Shown: positions 42,893 to 53,328 of the stretch, piece after piece
How positions within the stretch are numbered: position 1 is the stretch's first letter
Layout of the letters: every line of letters begins with the position of its first letter
Assembly (NCBI GenBank): GCA_026712905.1
Contig: JAPOPM010000081.1
Location: 1-64,000, forward strand
Direction of reading: 5' to 3'
Length of the DNA: 64,000 nucleotides
DNA from: Deltaproteobacteria bacterium
GTDB lineage: Bacteria; Desulfobacterota; Binatia; UBA9968; JAJDTQ01
Program-made: the position numbers and the translations under genes
Notes under the pieces: generated by a model
Databases searched by the model: none
The model's input: only the letters and a program-made list of their open reading frames with translations
What the model was told of the DNA's origin: nothing

Positions 42893-43933
42893 CTATTGAT
42901 AAAGCTTCTGAATGCGCGCCTTCCACTGCGCACCGTTCTTGCTCACCTCGCGCGCGATGATCTGCGGCGCCGGGTCGAAGAACTTGACGCCCGTCAATTC
43001 CTTCTTGAGGGCGTCCAGCGGCTCCACGGTCTTGTCGGCGACGAGCAGGCCTTCATCCCTGAAGATGTTCTGGCCCTCGGTGCTCACCAGGAAATCGACG
43101 AACAGCTTGGCCGCGTTGGGATGGGGCGCGTTCTTGTGGATCGCCGCCATGTTGGGCCACCAGATGGCCGGCTCCCGGAAGGTGGAGTAACCGAGGTCGG
43201 GATAACTCCGCCCGAACGTGTAAGGCGTGTAGGGCAACGTGAAGATACCCAGCGAGAACTCCTTGAGTCCTACCGCCGCGTGGAGCTGGCCCCACTTGGG
43301 CTCGTACCGTGCGACGTTGGCCTTGAACTTGGTCCAGTAGTCGGCCCACTTTTCCTCGTTCTCGCCGAACCAAGCGTAGAAGGAAGCGATGTGCACGAGA
43401 TAGTTGGAGCCCAGCCATGGCGTTCGGGAGATGATCTTCCCCTTGTACTCGGGCTTGATCAGATCCTGGATGCTCCGTGGCGCCTTGTCCGGCGGCACCA
43501 GGCTCTTGTTGTAGGAGGCTCCCACCACGTGGTTGAAGAGCGGGATCTGGTTCCACTCCTTCGGGAGCGGCTCCATGACGTGGGCCACTCTCTCGTACCC
43601 CGCGGGCTTGTAGGGCTGGGTCCAGTGGTTGAGCCCGCTCAGCGGACCGGGCGAGGTGGCGAAGACGTCGATGGCGAATATGCCCGCTTGCGATTCCTGG
43701 CTCACCTTGCGGAGAATGTCCGGCGCGCCGACGTAGGTCCCCTCCACCGTGATGCCGTACTTCTTCTCGAAGGTTTGGGCGGCCTTCTTGTAGCTGGAGA
43801 AGATGATGACCCGCAGCTTGCCTTCCTTCTTGGCCGCGGCCACCAGTTCGGCGCTTGAAGCCAGCGCCATGCCGGAAAAGCACAGGGCCGCGCCTAATGA
43901 GAATGCCAACGCCTTTGCAATCAAGCTTCGCAT
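42893..43933 (-). CDS. ABC transporter substrate-binding protein (FbpA/AfuA-like)
   Basis: A 346-residue secreted binding protein of the Fe(III)/organic-ligand class. A signal peptide ends near ALA-SS; mature sequence starts ELVAAAKKEGKLRVIIFSSYKKAAQTFEKKYG and continues with TYVGAPDILRKVSQESQAGIFAIDVFATS and RTPWLGSNYLVHIASFY. ATG at 43,933 gives the shortest signal; the frame from 43,978 adds 15 residues. No permease or ATPase is adjacent. Ligand unknown. Confidence 0.87.
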   Translation of the reverse strand: MRSLIAKALAFSLGAALCFSGMALASSAELVAAAKKEGKLRVIIFSSYKKAAQTFEKKYGITVEGTYVGAPDILRKVSQESQAGIFAIDVFATSPGPLSGLNHWTQPYKPAGYERVAHVMEPLPKEWNQIPLFNHVVGASYNKSLVPPDKAPRSIQDLIKPEYKGKIISRTPWLGSNYLVHIASFYAWFGENEEKWADYWTKFKANVARYEPKWGQLHAAVGLKEFSLGIFTLPYTPYTFGRSYPDLGYSTFREPAIWWPNMAAIHKNAPHPNAAKLFVDFLVSTEGQNIFRDEGLLVADKTVEPLDALKKELTGVKFFDPAPQIIAREVSKNGAQWKARIQKLYQ

Positions 43934-44016
43934 GGAAACCTCCCTTTGCTCGGTCGGGGACCGTGTTGTGCGGCTCACCCTATAGAGCTATGGATTGAGC
44001 GTCAAGACCTTGACAC

Positions 44017-44901
44017 TCACGACACAAACGCCGTCGACAGGTCCACCCTCCCCTCCAGGCGCCCGGTCTCGACGAGCATCTCCATGGTGGCTTCGGCCTC
44101 CTTGCGCTCGGTGTCGGTGAAGGTGAACTCGATCTTGGGGTAGCCGGCGGAGGCGAGAATGTCCTGCTTGTCGCCGCCGTATTTGGCGATGAACTTGTCG
44201 GCGACCTCTTCGAGGTGGGCGTCGCTGTAGGCGATGGACTTGCGGCAGGCGTCGAGGATCTGGCCGGCGAACTCGGGGTGCTCCCGCAGCAGGTCCTCGC
44301 GGGTGGCGAGCATGTGCTTGATGATCTCCGGCAGGCCGTGGAGACCGCGCCAAGCGTCGCCGTCGGTGTAGAGGCAGCGCACGTCGGGGTCCTTCTCGCC
44401 GTGCCAGAAGACCTGGTCGATGAGAGTCACGGCGTCGGCCTTGCGCTCCTTGAGGATGTCCAGGAGCTCCTCCTGGGGATGGGACTCCCAGCGGATGGTG
44501 GAGTCGTCCACCTTGTAGTGCTTGCGCAGGAGGAAGCAGTGCATGGCGTGGGGGTCGGAGTGGTGGCTGGCGATAAGCCGGCCTTCCAGGTCCTTGGGTG
44601 TCTGCACGGGGCCGTCCTTGAGCACGAAGACGCCGTTGCCCTTGGCGGTGGACTTCCACTCGGTGGACAGCCCGACGATGGGGGCGCCGCCGAGCTTGCG
44701 CTTCAAGAAGTTGGGAAGATAGACGTTGGCGAACGCCACCTCGCCCCGGATCAGCACCTCTTCCAGCTCGTGGCTCGGCGGGTCGGCCACCTCGATGACC
44801 TTCAGGTCGAAGCCCTCGGGCCTCACGATGCCCTCCGCCAGGGCATAGTAGGTGCGGAACATGCAAAAGCGGTTGCGGTAGTGTGCGAGTGTCAACTCCA
44901 T
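44017..44901 (-). CDS. NMT1/THI5-like or 4,5-dihydroxyphthalate-decarboxylase-like binding protein, cytosolic
   Basis: A 294-residue periplasmic-binding-protein fold without signal peptide (starts MELTLAHYRNRFCMFRTYYALAEGIVRPEG). It has FDLKVIEVADPPSHELEEVLIRGEVAFANVYLPNF and ASHHSDPHAMHCFLLRKHY. Such proteins are annotated as 4,5-dihydroxyphthalate decarboxylases or SsuA/THI5-like binders. Lack of a signal favours an enzyme or a missed start. Family assignment is moderate. Confidence 0.7.
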   Translation of the reverse strand: MELTLAHYRNRFCMFRTYYALAEGIVRPEGFDLKVIEVADPPSHELEEVLIRGEVAFANVYLPNFLKRKLGGAPIVGLSTEWKSTAKGNGVFVLKDGPVQTPKDLEGRLIASHHSDPHAMHCFLLRKHYKVDDSTIRWESHPQEELLDILKERKADAVTLIDQVFWHGEKDPDVRCLYTDGDAWRGLHGLPEIIKHMLATREDLLREHPEFAGQILDACRKSIAYSDAHLEEVADKFIAKYGGDKQDILASAGYPKIEFTFTDTERKEAEATMEMLVETGRLEGRVDLSTAFVS

Positions 44902-45005
44902 GGGAACTCCCCCGCCGGGGCGCGCTCACGCGCATCCGGCTTCAACGGAAGCGGGCGGCCCGCGCATGACGCGCGGCCGCCCGCCCCTGCCTTGTGCGCC
45001 GCGGA

Positions 45006-46244
45006 TCAGTCCAGGCCGAGCTCCGCGCGAGTCTTGCTGCAGATGTCCAGCGCCGCCAGCGCGTAAACGCTGCTGCAACGCTCCATGTTCCTGATGCCGA
45101 CGCCGCGCCGGGTGCCGGATGGCCGGTCCCATTCGGCGCCGGTCTCCTGCTCGTCCGGGTCCACCAGGTGGGTGCCGAAGCCGGCGCCGTAGGTGATCAC
45201 CGACACGCCGTACTGGTTGATGCGCGAGCCGTCGCTGGTGATGCCGTAGCGCACCGGCTCCGAGAACTCCATGGCGCTGCCGTTGACCTCCTGGTGGGCG
45301 CCGCCCATGGCCTGGACCACGTAGTCGGTCTCGGGAATCTCGTAGCCGCCGGTGGTGAGGTAGAGCTTCACCCGGGTGTCGATGTCCCCCTCTTTCGCCG
45401 CGACGGCGCCGGCGACCTTCTCCAGCTCCCGCTGGATCTTCATGGTGCCCACGTCGGGCAGTGTCTTGACGATGACGTAGATCTTGCACACCGGGTTGGT
45501 GCCGGGCTTGAACGGGTTGCCGCCATCGATGGCGCCGATCTGCACGGTGGGCAGCATGAACGGGTGTGGGAACATCTTCTGGTAGTCCTTCTCCCACTCC
45601 TGGATCGCCTTGCACACCTCGAACGCCTTCATGACGAAGGTCTTGGCCGGCCCCTCCACGGTCACCTCGGCCCACACCAAGCCTGCGTTGCCGATCTGCA
45701 TGCGCAGGCCGGTGGGCTCGCCGATGATGCACATGTCGGCGGTGACGCCGTGGTCCATGAGATAGCGCGCGCCCACGCCCGCGCCGCGGTAGCTCTTGCC
45801 GTAGTAGCGGTTGACCTGCGCCTTCTCGATCTCGCCCACCACGCCCGAGATGACGACGTCGCCCTTGAGCTCCACACCGGCCTTGACGAGCATGTCCACC
45901 GCGGTGATGTAGCAGGGGAACGCGCACTTCATGTTGACAAGGCCGCGGCCGTAGACCCGGTCCTCGGTCACCCGGGTGGGCTCGGGGTTGTCGAAGTGGT
46001 CCATGTGGCCGTTGAACATCAGCGTCGGCCCGCCACCCGACCCGCGCAGCGTGCCGATGACGTTTTTCCGTCCCTCCTCCACCTCCTGGTACTCCACCTC
46101 CATGCCCAAGCGCTCGAACTCGCGTCCCAGGTATTCCGCCACCGGCGTTTCCTCGCCGGTGATGGTGACGATGTCGGCGAGATCCCGTGTCATCTCCACC
46201 AAGTGTGCGCGGTCGAGCTGTGCTAGAACTTGCTTGCTATCCAT
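45006..46244 (-). CDS. M20-family zinc peptidase/deacylase
   Basis: A 412-residue di-zinc hydrolase (ArgE/DapE/CPG2 superfamily). Metal motif FNGHMDHFD (His80, Asp82) is followed by GRGLVNMKCAFPCYITAVDML and the catalytic Glu pair region SGVVGEIEKA. A dimerisation domain lies between about 190 and 320. It removes acyl or amino acid groups from small peptides or N-acyl compounds. The ATG at 46,244 is preceded by GAGGAGGTTCG. It lies 14 bases after the msrB stop. Confidence 0.88.
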   Translation of the reverse strand: MDSKQVLAQLDRAHLVEMTRDLADIVTITGEETPVAEYLGREFERLGMEVEYQEVEEGRKNVIGTLRGSGGGPTLMFNGHMDHFDNPEPTRVTEDRVYGRGLVNMKCAFPCYITAVDMLVKAGVELKGDVVISGVVGEIEKAQVNRYYGKSYRGAGVGARYLMDHGVTADMCIIGEPTGLRMQIGNAGLVWAEVTVEGPAKTFVMKAFEVCKAIQEWEKDYQKMFPHPFMLPTVQIGAIDGGNPFKPGTNPVCKIYVIVKTLPDVGTMKIQRELEKVAGAVAAKEGDIDTRVKLYLTTGGYEIPETDYVVQAMGGAHQEVNGSAMEFSEPVRYGITSDGSRINQYGVSVITYGAGFGTHLVDPDEQETGAEWDRPSGTRRGVGIRNMERCSSVYALAALDICSKTRAELGLD

Positions 46245-46258
46245 GTAATCGAACCTCC

Positions 46259-46654
46259 TCAGTCTTTCTCGTGTTTTAAGGACGCCGAATTGATGCAATA
46301 CCTTAGGTACGTCGGCGCCGGACCATCATCGAAAACATGCCCCAGATGGGCATCACAAACGCCACACAAGACCTCCACCCGGCGCATGCCGAAGGAACGG
46401 TCTTCGTTCGTGGCGACGTTCTCCTCGTTCACCGGCGCCCAGAAGCTCGGCCACCCGGTGCCCGAGTCGAACTTGGCAGCGGCATCGAACAGGTCCGTGC
46501 CGCAGCACACGCAACGGTACATGCCGGGCTCCTTGGAGCCGTTATACTTGCCGGTGAACGGCCTCTCGGTGGCCTGCTTGCGCGTCACCAGGAACTCCTC
46601 ATCGCTGAGCTGCTGGCGCCACTCCTCGTCGGTCTTGACGACTTTGTCTTTCAT
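46259..46654 (-). CDS. msrB: Peptide-methionine (R)-S-oxide reductase
   Basis: MsrB repairs methionine-R-sulfoxide in proteins. The 131-residue protein has the zinc-binding CVCC-type Cys48/Cys51 and Cys97/Cys100, the GTGWPSF motif (residues 65-71), [12 protein letters not shown] and catalytic Cys120 in RYCINSASL. The catalytic residue is Cys, not Sec, even though the genome encodes a selenoprotein elsewhere. It is a standalone cytosolic form. Confidence 0.95.
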   Translation of the reverse strand: MKDKVVKTDEEWRQQLSDEEFLVTRKQATERPFTGKYNGSKEPGMYRCVCCGTDLFDAAAKFDSGTGWPSFWAPVNEENVATNEDRSFGMRRVEVLCGVCDAHLGHVFDDGPAPTYLRYCINSASLKHEKD

Positions 46655-46739
46655 GGAACGGGGTCCTCCGGGGATATCCTTACCGCGGTCTAAGCTTCCT
46701 GTGGTCTAAACATATAGGGAAACTCTGATCAACTGGAAC

Positions 46740-46865
46740 CGCCCTTCGACCTCGTTTCGCCACGCCTGTTCCGAGCCGGTCGAACGGCTCAGAGCGAACG
46801 GACCGCTCGCGGCCCGGTACTCATCCGCCATGGGCGCAACGAGGTGAAGTCGAAGAGCGCCATCG
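46740..46865. repeat. Inverted repeat of the CCCTTCGACCTCG type
   Basis: CGCCCTTCGACCTCGTTTCG at about 46,741 faces GAGGTGAAGTCGAAGAGCG at about 46,843, forming a degenerate inverted repeat with an inner CGAACGG pair. A related repeat is at 53,180-53,325. It occupies the intergenic gap between the msrB and DMT transporter genes. Confidence 0.5.
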
Positions 46866-46892
46866 CTCCGGGCAATGATCCCAGGTTCCCGA

Positions 46893-47780
46893 TCAGCGCA
46901 CGAAGAACAGCGCCGTGCCTACCACGATGCCCAATGCGCCGACGGTCACCTTCCAGTTGACCGACTCATGGGCCTGGAGGAAGAGCCAGGAAATCAGCAG
47001 CACGAACAGCGGCCGCGACTGCGCGACCGGCTGCACCACCACCACGGGCGCATACTTGAGCGCGAAATAGCCGCAGGTGGTGCCGATGGCGGACACCAGC
47101 CCCACGAGCCAGATGTAGCGCCAGTGCCGCGGCGTCCAGTCCGCCACGCTGCGCAGCGGCCGGTTGGAGATGGCGGGCAGGAAGCTCGGCAACGCGATCA
47201 GGCTGGCGTAGAAGTTGGCCCCCAGGGGCGACGAGAACTCGTGCACCACCAGCCGGGTGAGGGCCGCGGACAGCGCCATGGCGAGCGCGCTGCCCAGGGC
47301 GAAGGCCATGCCGCCGATGTAACGGGTCCAAGCTTGGGAGACGCCGCCCTGGGCGCGGCTCATGGCCACCACCACGCACCCGGCCACCACCAGCAGCGCG
47401 CCGGCCGTCAAGAAATACGTCAGATTCTCCCCCAGGAAGACCACGCCCAGGAACATGGCGAAGAACACGTTGGTGGCGCTGAAGCTGCTGGAACGCGCGG
47501 CGCCGATGTACTTGATGGCGGTGAACAGCGTGGTGCGCCCGATGGTGATGCGCAGGATCCCGGCCAAGCCGATGACGAACAGCGGCCAGCCCCACCCCGG
47601 GAACCCCGCGTGCAGGTCGCCGTTCAGGAGCGCGGCGCCGGTCAACACAACCAGACCGGTAAACGCGGTGGCCGCCGTCCCCAGCACGGGATCGATGCCG
47701 TGGGTAGCCATGCGGCCGAAGACGTCCCGCAACGCCAGGAAGAACGCGGTACCCAACGCATAGACGAGGGCGATGTCCAT
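46893..47780 (-). CDS. EamA/DMT-family permease
   Basis: A 295-residue inner-membrane protein with about ten hydrophobic helices in two EamA repeats. N-terminus MDIALVYALGTAFFLALRDVFGRMA; the second repeat starts near IGGMAFALGSALAMALSAALTRLVV. Ends KVTVGALGIVVGTALFFVR. DMT proteins export or import small metabolites. I use the ATG at 47,780; an earlier one at 47,798 adds six residues. Substrate unknown. Confidence 0.82.
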   Translation of the reverse strand: MDIALVYALGTAFFLALRDVFGRMATHGIDPVLGTAATAFTGLVVLTGAALLNGDLHAGFPGWGWPLFVIGLAGILRITIGRTTLFTAIKYIGAARSSSFSATNVFFAMFLGVVFLGENLTYFLTAGALLVVAGCVVVAMSRAQGGVSQAWTRYIGGMAFALGSALAMALSAALTRLVVHEFSSPLGANFYASLIALPSFLPAISNRPLRSVADWTPRHWRYIWLVGLVSAIGTTCGYFALKYAPVVVVQPVAQSRPLFVLLISWLFLQAHESVNWKVTVGALGIVVGTALFFVR

Positions 47781-47895
47781 GGACGTTAGATGTAGCACGC
47801 CGGATGAGATTCGTAACCAACCCTTCCGTCATGCCCGTCTCCCCCCTCTCCGTCATTCCCGTCTCCCCTTTCCGTCGTTCCGGCTTCTCCCTTTC

Positions 47896-47994
47896 CGTCA
47901 TTCCCGCGAAAGCGGGAATCCAGGCGGGGCGAGGAGGGGAGCACGCCTGTTCGCCCCGCCCCACCCCTGGATTCCCGCTTTCGCGGGAATGACG
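47896..47994. repeat. Palindromic repeat with ATTCCCGCGAAAGCGGGAAT core
   Basis: CCGTCATTCCCGCGAAAGCG at 47,896 is the inverse of CGCTTTCGCGGGAATGACGG ending at 47,994, with a variable spacer. Upstream (47,828-47,895) and downstream (to about 48,090) lie short tandem units of CGTCATTCCCG and GGGAATGACGG type. The 364-base gap between the DMT and coxG genes contains nothing else recognisable. Confidence 0.8.
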
Positions 47995-48144
47995 GAGAGG
48001 GGGGAAGCGGGCATGACGGACAGGGGAAGCGGGAATGACGGAGAGGAGAGGGGGACCCGGGAACGACGGAAAGGGGGAAGCGGGAACGACGATAGTGTGT
48101 TATACCGCACCCAACTTCAACGGGGCGACGGGACGGGAGCGCAC

Positions 48145-48606
48145 ATGAACTTCGAGGGCACCATTACGGTAGAACATCCCAGGGACGCGGTGTGGGACTT
48201 CGTGCTGGACATCGATAAATTCTCGGGCTGCATGCCGGGCCTGGACTCCATCGACAAGGTCAACGACACCACCTTCGACGGCGTCATCAGCGCCAAGGTA
48301 GGGCCCATGTCGGGCAAGTTCAGCTTCCGCTCCACCATTACCGACAGCAACCCCAAGGAATCCCTCACCGTGCGCATCGACGGCAACGACTCCGTGACCA
48401 AGAGCACGGTGGTGGCCGGGGTGGACGCGAGCATGGAGGAGCCGCGGGAGAACTGCACCGAGCTCCGGTACAAGGCACGGGTGGACATCAATGGACGCTT
48501 GGCCATCGTCGGCGACATGATTTTGCGCGCCACCACCTCGCTCATCCTGGAAGAGTTCCGCAAGCGTCTGACCAAGGCGCTGGACGATGAGGCCGCCAAG
48601 GCCTGA
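48145..48606 (+). CDS. CoxG/SRPBCC-family protein (carbon monoxide dehydrogenase subunit G-like)
   Basis: A 153-residue SRPBCC fold: FEGTITVEHPRDAVWDFVLDIDKFSGCMPGLDSIDKV, then KVGPMSGKFSFRSTITDSNP and the terminal helix LEEFRKRLTKALDDEAAKA. CoxG proteins recruit CO dehydrogenase to the membrane or bind small ligands; no cox genes are near, so the role here is open. It is 36 bases upstream of a GMC oxidoreductase gene on the same strand, suggesting a joint role. Confidence 0.82.
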   Translation: MNFEGTITVEHPRDAVWDFVLDIDKFSGCMPGLDSIDKVNDTTFDGVISAKVGPMSGKFSFRSTITDSNPKESLTVRIDGNDSVTKSTVVAGVDASMEEPRENCTELRYKARVDINGRLAIVGDMILRATTSLILEEFRKRLTKALDDEAAKA

Positions 48607-48642
48607 CACACACACACGCCGCGCAAGGAAAGGGTTGATCTC

Positions 48643-50160
48643 ATGGCCGAACACTACGACGTCATCATCATCGGCGGCGGCTCCGCGGGCTGTGCGGCGG
48701 CCAGCCGCCTGTCCGAGGACTCCGGGCGCAAGGTGCTGCTGCTGGAGGCGGGGCCGGACCCGCGTCCCATCCCGGAGATGGTGGCCGAGTCCAAGAACCA
48801 GGTACGGCTCCTGATGGAGACCGACTACCTCGCCATGTACCCGAGCCCGCGGGACCTGGACGGCAGCATCTGCTACAAGCTCGCCGGCCGGATCATGGGC
48901 GGCGGCTCGTCGGTTAACGTCATGGCCGCGCCCCGGCCCATGAAGGCCGACATGGACAACTGGGCGGCCGCCGGCAACCCGGACTGGTCGTGGGACAAGG
49001 TGCTGCCGGTGCTGAAGCGCCTGGAGTCCGACCAGGACTTCCCGGACAGCCCGATCCACGGCAACTCCGGCCCCCTGTACGTGAAGCGCCCCTTCACCTT
49101 CGACACCACGGACGCCGCCGATCCGGTGCAGGCGTTCATTGAGGCCGGCCAGCAAAAGGGGCTGGCGCGCCTGGAGGACACCAACATCCCCGACCCCGAG
49201 GGCATCGGCCACCCGCCGTTCAGCATCAAGGACGGCAAGCGGCAGTCCACGGTGGTGGCCTACCTCGACCCGGCCCGCGGCCGCGCCAACCTCATCATCG
49301 AAGCCGAGGCCGAAGTGATGGGTCTGGACATTTCCGGCAACCGGGTCACGGGCGTGCGCTACGAAAAGGACGGCCGCCAGGAGACCGCCACCGGCAACCA
49401 CGTGGTGGTGAGCGCGGGGGTCTACCACTCGGCCCCGCTGCTGATGCTGTCGGGAGTCGGACGCGCCGCGGACCTGCAAAAGCTCGGCATCCAGGTGGTC
49501 AAGGACCTGCCCGGCGTGGGCCAAAATTACCAGGACCACGCGGTGGTCTACATGACCTTCGCGTGCAAGGAGAATTTCGACGCGGACTGGATCATCCCGC
49601 GCATCCGCTACATCTACAAGAGCCACGCCGACCGCGACTGCGCCAACTTTCACATCGCGCTGCGGCCGCCCACGCAGGTGGAAGGCATCCAGACCACCAT
49701 CCCGCTTTCAGCGGCGTTGCTGGAGCAGATGAACCGCGGCCAGATGTACCTCCAGAGCGCCAACCCCAAGGACCTGCCCGTCATCGAGTCCAAGATGCTC
49801 GAAGACCAGCGCGACATCGACGCCATGACCACGGCCATGGGATTCATCAAGGAGATCGCCGAGACCCCGGCCATGCGGGAGATCTACGGCGAGCTGGTAA
49901 CCCCCACCCCCAGCGAGGACTGGGCGCAATTCGCCCGCGCCACCTACGACAGCTACCACCACGGCGTCGGCACCTGCCTCATGGGCCCGGCGTCCAACAG
50001 CGAGACGGTGGTGGGTGAGAACCTCCAGGTGCACGGCATGGACAACCTGTGGGTGGCCGACGCCTCCATCATGCCCACGGTGGTGCACGCCAACACCAAC
50101 GTCACCTCCATCATGATCGGCGAGCGGCTGTCGGATTTCGTGAAGGCCGCCGGAGGGTGA
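48643..50160 (+). CDS. GMC-family FAD oxidoreductase (choline dehydrogenase-like)
   Basis: A 505-residue flavoprotein. FAD-binding motif YDVIIIGGGSAGCAAASRLSE (residues about 4-24), GMC signature 1 region GRIMGGGSSVNVMAAPRP, and the catalytic region YHHGVGTCLMGP with the active-site His pair near residue 440-445. It ends LWVADASIMPTVVHANTNVTSIMIGERLSD. GMC enzymes oxidise alcohols and amines. The small SRPBCC protein upstream may be its partner. Substrate unknown. Confidence 0.9.
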   Translation: MAEHYDVIIIGGGSAGCAAASRLSEDSGRKVLLLEAGPDPRPIPEMVAESKNQVRLLMETDYLAMYPSPRDLDGSICYKLAGRIMGGGSSVNVMAAPRPMKADMDNWAAAGNPDWSWDKVLPVLKRLESDQDFPDSPIHGNSGPLYVKRPFTFDTTDAADPVQAFIEAGQQKGLARLEDTNIPDPEGIGHPPFSIKDGKRQSTVVAYLDPARGRANLIIEAEAEVMGLDISGNRVTGVRYEKDGRQETATGNHVVVSAGVYHSAPLLMLSGVGRAADLQKLGIQVVKDLPGVGQNYQDHAVVYMTFACKENFDADWIIPRIRYIYKSHADRDCANFHIALRPPTQVEGIQTTIPLSAALLEQMNRGQMYLQSANPKDLPVIESKMLEDQRDIDAMTTAMGFIKEIAETPAMREIYGELVTPTPSEDWAQFARATYDSYHHGVGTCLMGPASNSETVVGENLQVHGMDNLWVADASIMPTVVHANTNVTSIMIGERLSDFVKAAGG

Positions 50161-50164
50161 CAGA

Positions 50165-50370
50165 GGGCGACCGCCGGTCGCCCCTACGGGAAACTGCGGC
50201 GGGACCGCAGCGGATTCCGGTGCTGCGGCGAAACAGCGGCGGGATGGCAGACCGCAACGGATTCCGGTGTAGGGGCGACCCGCCGTCACCCCGCGCGAAA
50301 CTGCGGCGGAACGGCAGACCGCAACGGATTCCGGTGTAGGGGCGACCCGCGGTCGCCCCTGCCGGGAACC
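50165..50370. repeat. Tandem repeat of about 67 bp with GGGGCGACC hairpins
   Basis: ACCGCAACGGATTCCGGTGT starts at 50,251 and recurs at 50,318, a 67-base period; a shorter third unit lies at about 50,189-50,230. Units end in GTAGGGGCGACCCGC, and the array is bounded by GGGCGACCGCCGGTCGCCCC (about 50,165) and GACCCGCGGTCGCCCC (about 50,344), both hairpins. It occupies the convergent gap between the GMC and ettA genes. Confidence 0.75.
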
Positions 50371-50389
50371 CCGCGCCGCACGGCTTCTG

Positions 50390-52075
<1,686 letters not shown>

Positions 52076-52269
52076 GAGCCCTCCGTTGCCGGTTTGTAAA
52101 CCACGCCCGTCAACCCTACTATACAAATCGTCCCCGCGGGTCGGAACCCTCTGTGCTCCGTCATTCCCCGCGGACTCCCCGAATCGTCATCCCCGGGGAA
52201 GCGGCCGTGTCAAAACCACGCTGAAACGGGGAATGGCGCTGACGCTCCGAAGAGTCATTCCCGCGAAGG

Positions 52270-52476
52270 CGAGTGTGTCAAAACACCAGTTGGATGAGAA
52301 CGGGCACCCAACGCCCCGAAGAGTCATTCCCGCGGAAGCGGGAATCCAGGCGGGGTGAGGCGGGGAATACGCCCGGATTGCTCCTCCCCACCCATGGATT
52401 CCCGCTTCCGCGGGAATGACGGGAAGGGGCGTCGGCACCATTTCGTATCCACGCGAAGTCTTGACACAGACTGGGA
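52270..52476. repeat. MITE-like palindrome with TGTGTCAAAACACCAG and ATTCCC-N8-GGGAAT core
   Basis: GTGTGTCAAAACACC near 52,271 and its degenerate inverse GTCTTGACACAGACTG near 52,458-52,473 enclose AGTCATTCCCGCGGAAGCGG (52,322) and its inverse ending at 52,420. A further partial copy (CGTCATCCCCGGGGAAGCGG, CGTGTCAAAACCACG) precedes at about 52,185-52,222. The 433-base gap between ettA and the methyltransferase gene has no other content. Confidence 0.75.
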
Positions 52477-52508
52477 AGCGGCAATAACGTTCGGTGCCGA
52501 GCCGCAAC

Positions 52509-53135
52509 ATGATCACCCACCCGCTACCGCCGCAAGCGTTCGCGCGCATGGACGAGTCACCGGACGAGGAGTTCTACGAAGAACCCCGGCTGGTGACCCA
52601 CATCGACGACCGCGCCATCGCCGCGGTCACCCGGCTCTACCGGGAAACGCTGCCCGCAGGCGGCGCGGTCCTCGACCTCATGAGCAGTTGGATCAGCCAC
52701 CTGCCCCCGGAGATGACCTTTGGTAGAGTCGTGGGGCTGGGGATGAACGAGCGGGAGCTTCAGGCCAATCCCCGCCTCACCGCCTACACCCTGCACAACC
52801 TCAACGACCGCCCCACCCTGCCCTACGCCGACGGCGAGTTCGACGCCGCGTGCATCTGCGTGTCCGTGGACTATCTGGTCAAACCGGTCGCGGTAATCCG
52901 CGACATCGGACGCGTGGTGACCCCCGGCGGGCCGCTCGTCATCACCTTCTCCAACCGCTGCTTCCCCACCAAGGCCGTCGCCATATGGCACCATCTCAGC
53001 GGACAGGGACAACAGCAGCTCGTGGAGTCCTACCTCACCGAGGCCGGCAACTGGGAGCACGTGCGGTCGGCCACGCCCATCGCAGAGGGCGCCGGCGCAG
53101 ACCCGCTGTACGCCGTCCTGGGAAACCGCGCATGA
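52509..53135 (+). CDS. Class I SAM-dependent methyltransferase-like protein
   Basis: A 208-residue Rossmann methyltransferase of a family that lacks the classic GxGxG motif: GGAVLDLMSSWISHLP (residues about 46-62), RVVGLGMNERELQANPRL and the FDAACICVSVDYLVKPVAVIRDIGRVVTPGG core. The expected AdoMet loop E/DLxxGxG is replaced by DLMSSW. Such proteins are common and uncharacterised. ATG at 52,509 chosen. Substrate unknown. Confidence 0.78.
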   Translation: MITHPLPPQAFARMDESPDEEFYEEPRLVTHIDDRAIAAVTRLYRETLPAGGAVLDLMSSWISHLPPEMTFGRVVGLGMNERELQANPRLTAYTLHNLNDRPTLPYADGEFDAACICVSVDYLVKPVAVIRDIGRVVTPGGPLVITFSNRCFPTKAVAIWHHLSGQGQQQLVESYLTEAGNWEHVRSATPIAEGAGADPLYAVLGNRA

Positions 53136-53179
53136 ACCCGCCGGTTGAGCGGAAGCAGGACCGAACCCACGGGAAGCCC

Positions 53180-53325
53180 GCCCTTCGACTTCGCTTGTCC
53201 TGAGCCTTGTCGAAGGACTGAGGACGAACGGTTGGGGCTATTTCGCTGCCATTCGTTCGTAGCGTCTTTTCACCGTTCGTCCTGAGCGTAGCGGAACGCC
53301 AGCGGAGCGAAATCGAAGGGCGCTC
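53180..53325. repeat. Inverted repeat CCCTTCGACTTCGC ... GCGAAATCGAAGGGCG
   Basis: CGCCCTTCGACTTCGCTTGT at about 53,178 faces GCGAAATCGAAGGGCG ending near 53,323. Inside are TCCTGAGC direct copies and GACGAACGGT/ACCGTTCGTC inverses. This type of repeat is common in environmental genomes. It fills the gap between the methyltransferase and amidohydrolase genes. Confidence 0.6.
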
Positions 53326-53328
53326 AAG

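Noticed and set aside
46259-46654. Selenocysteine form of MsrB
   Set aside because: The catalytic codon is TGC (Cys120), not TGA.
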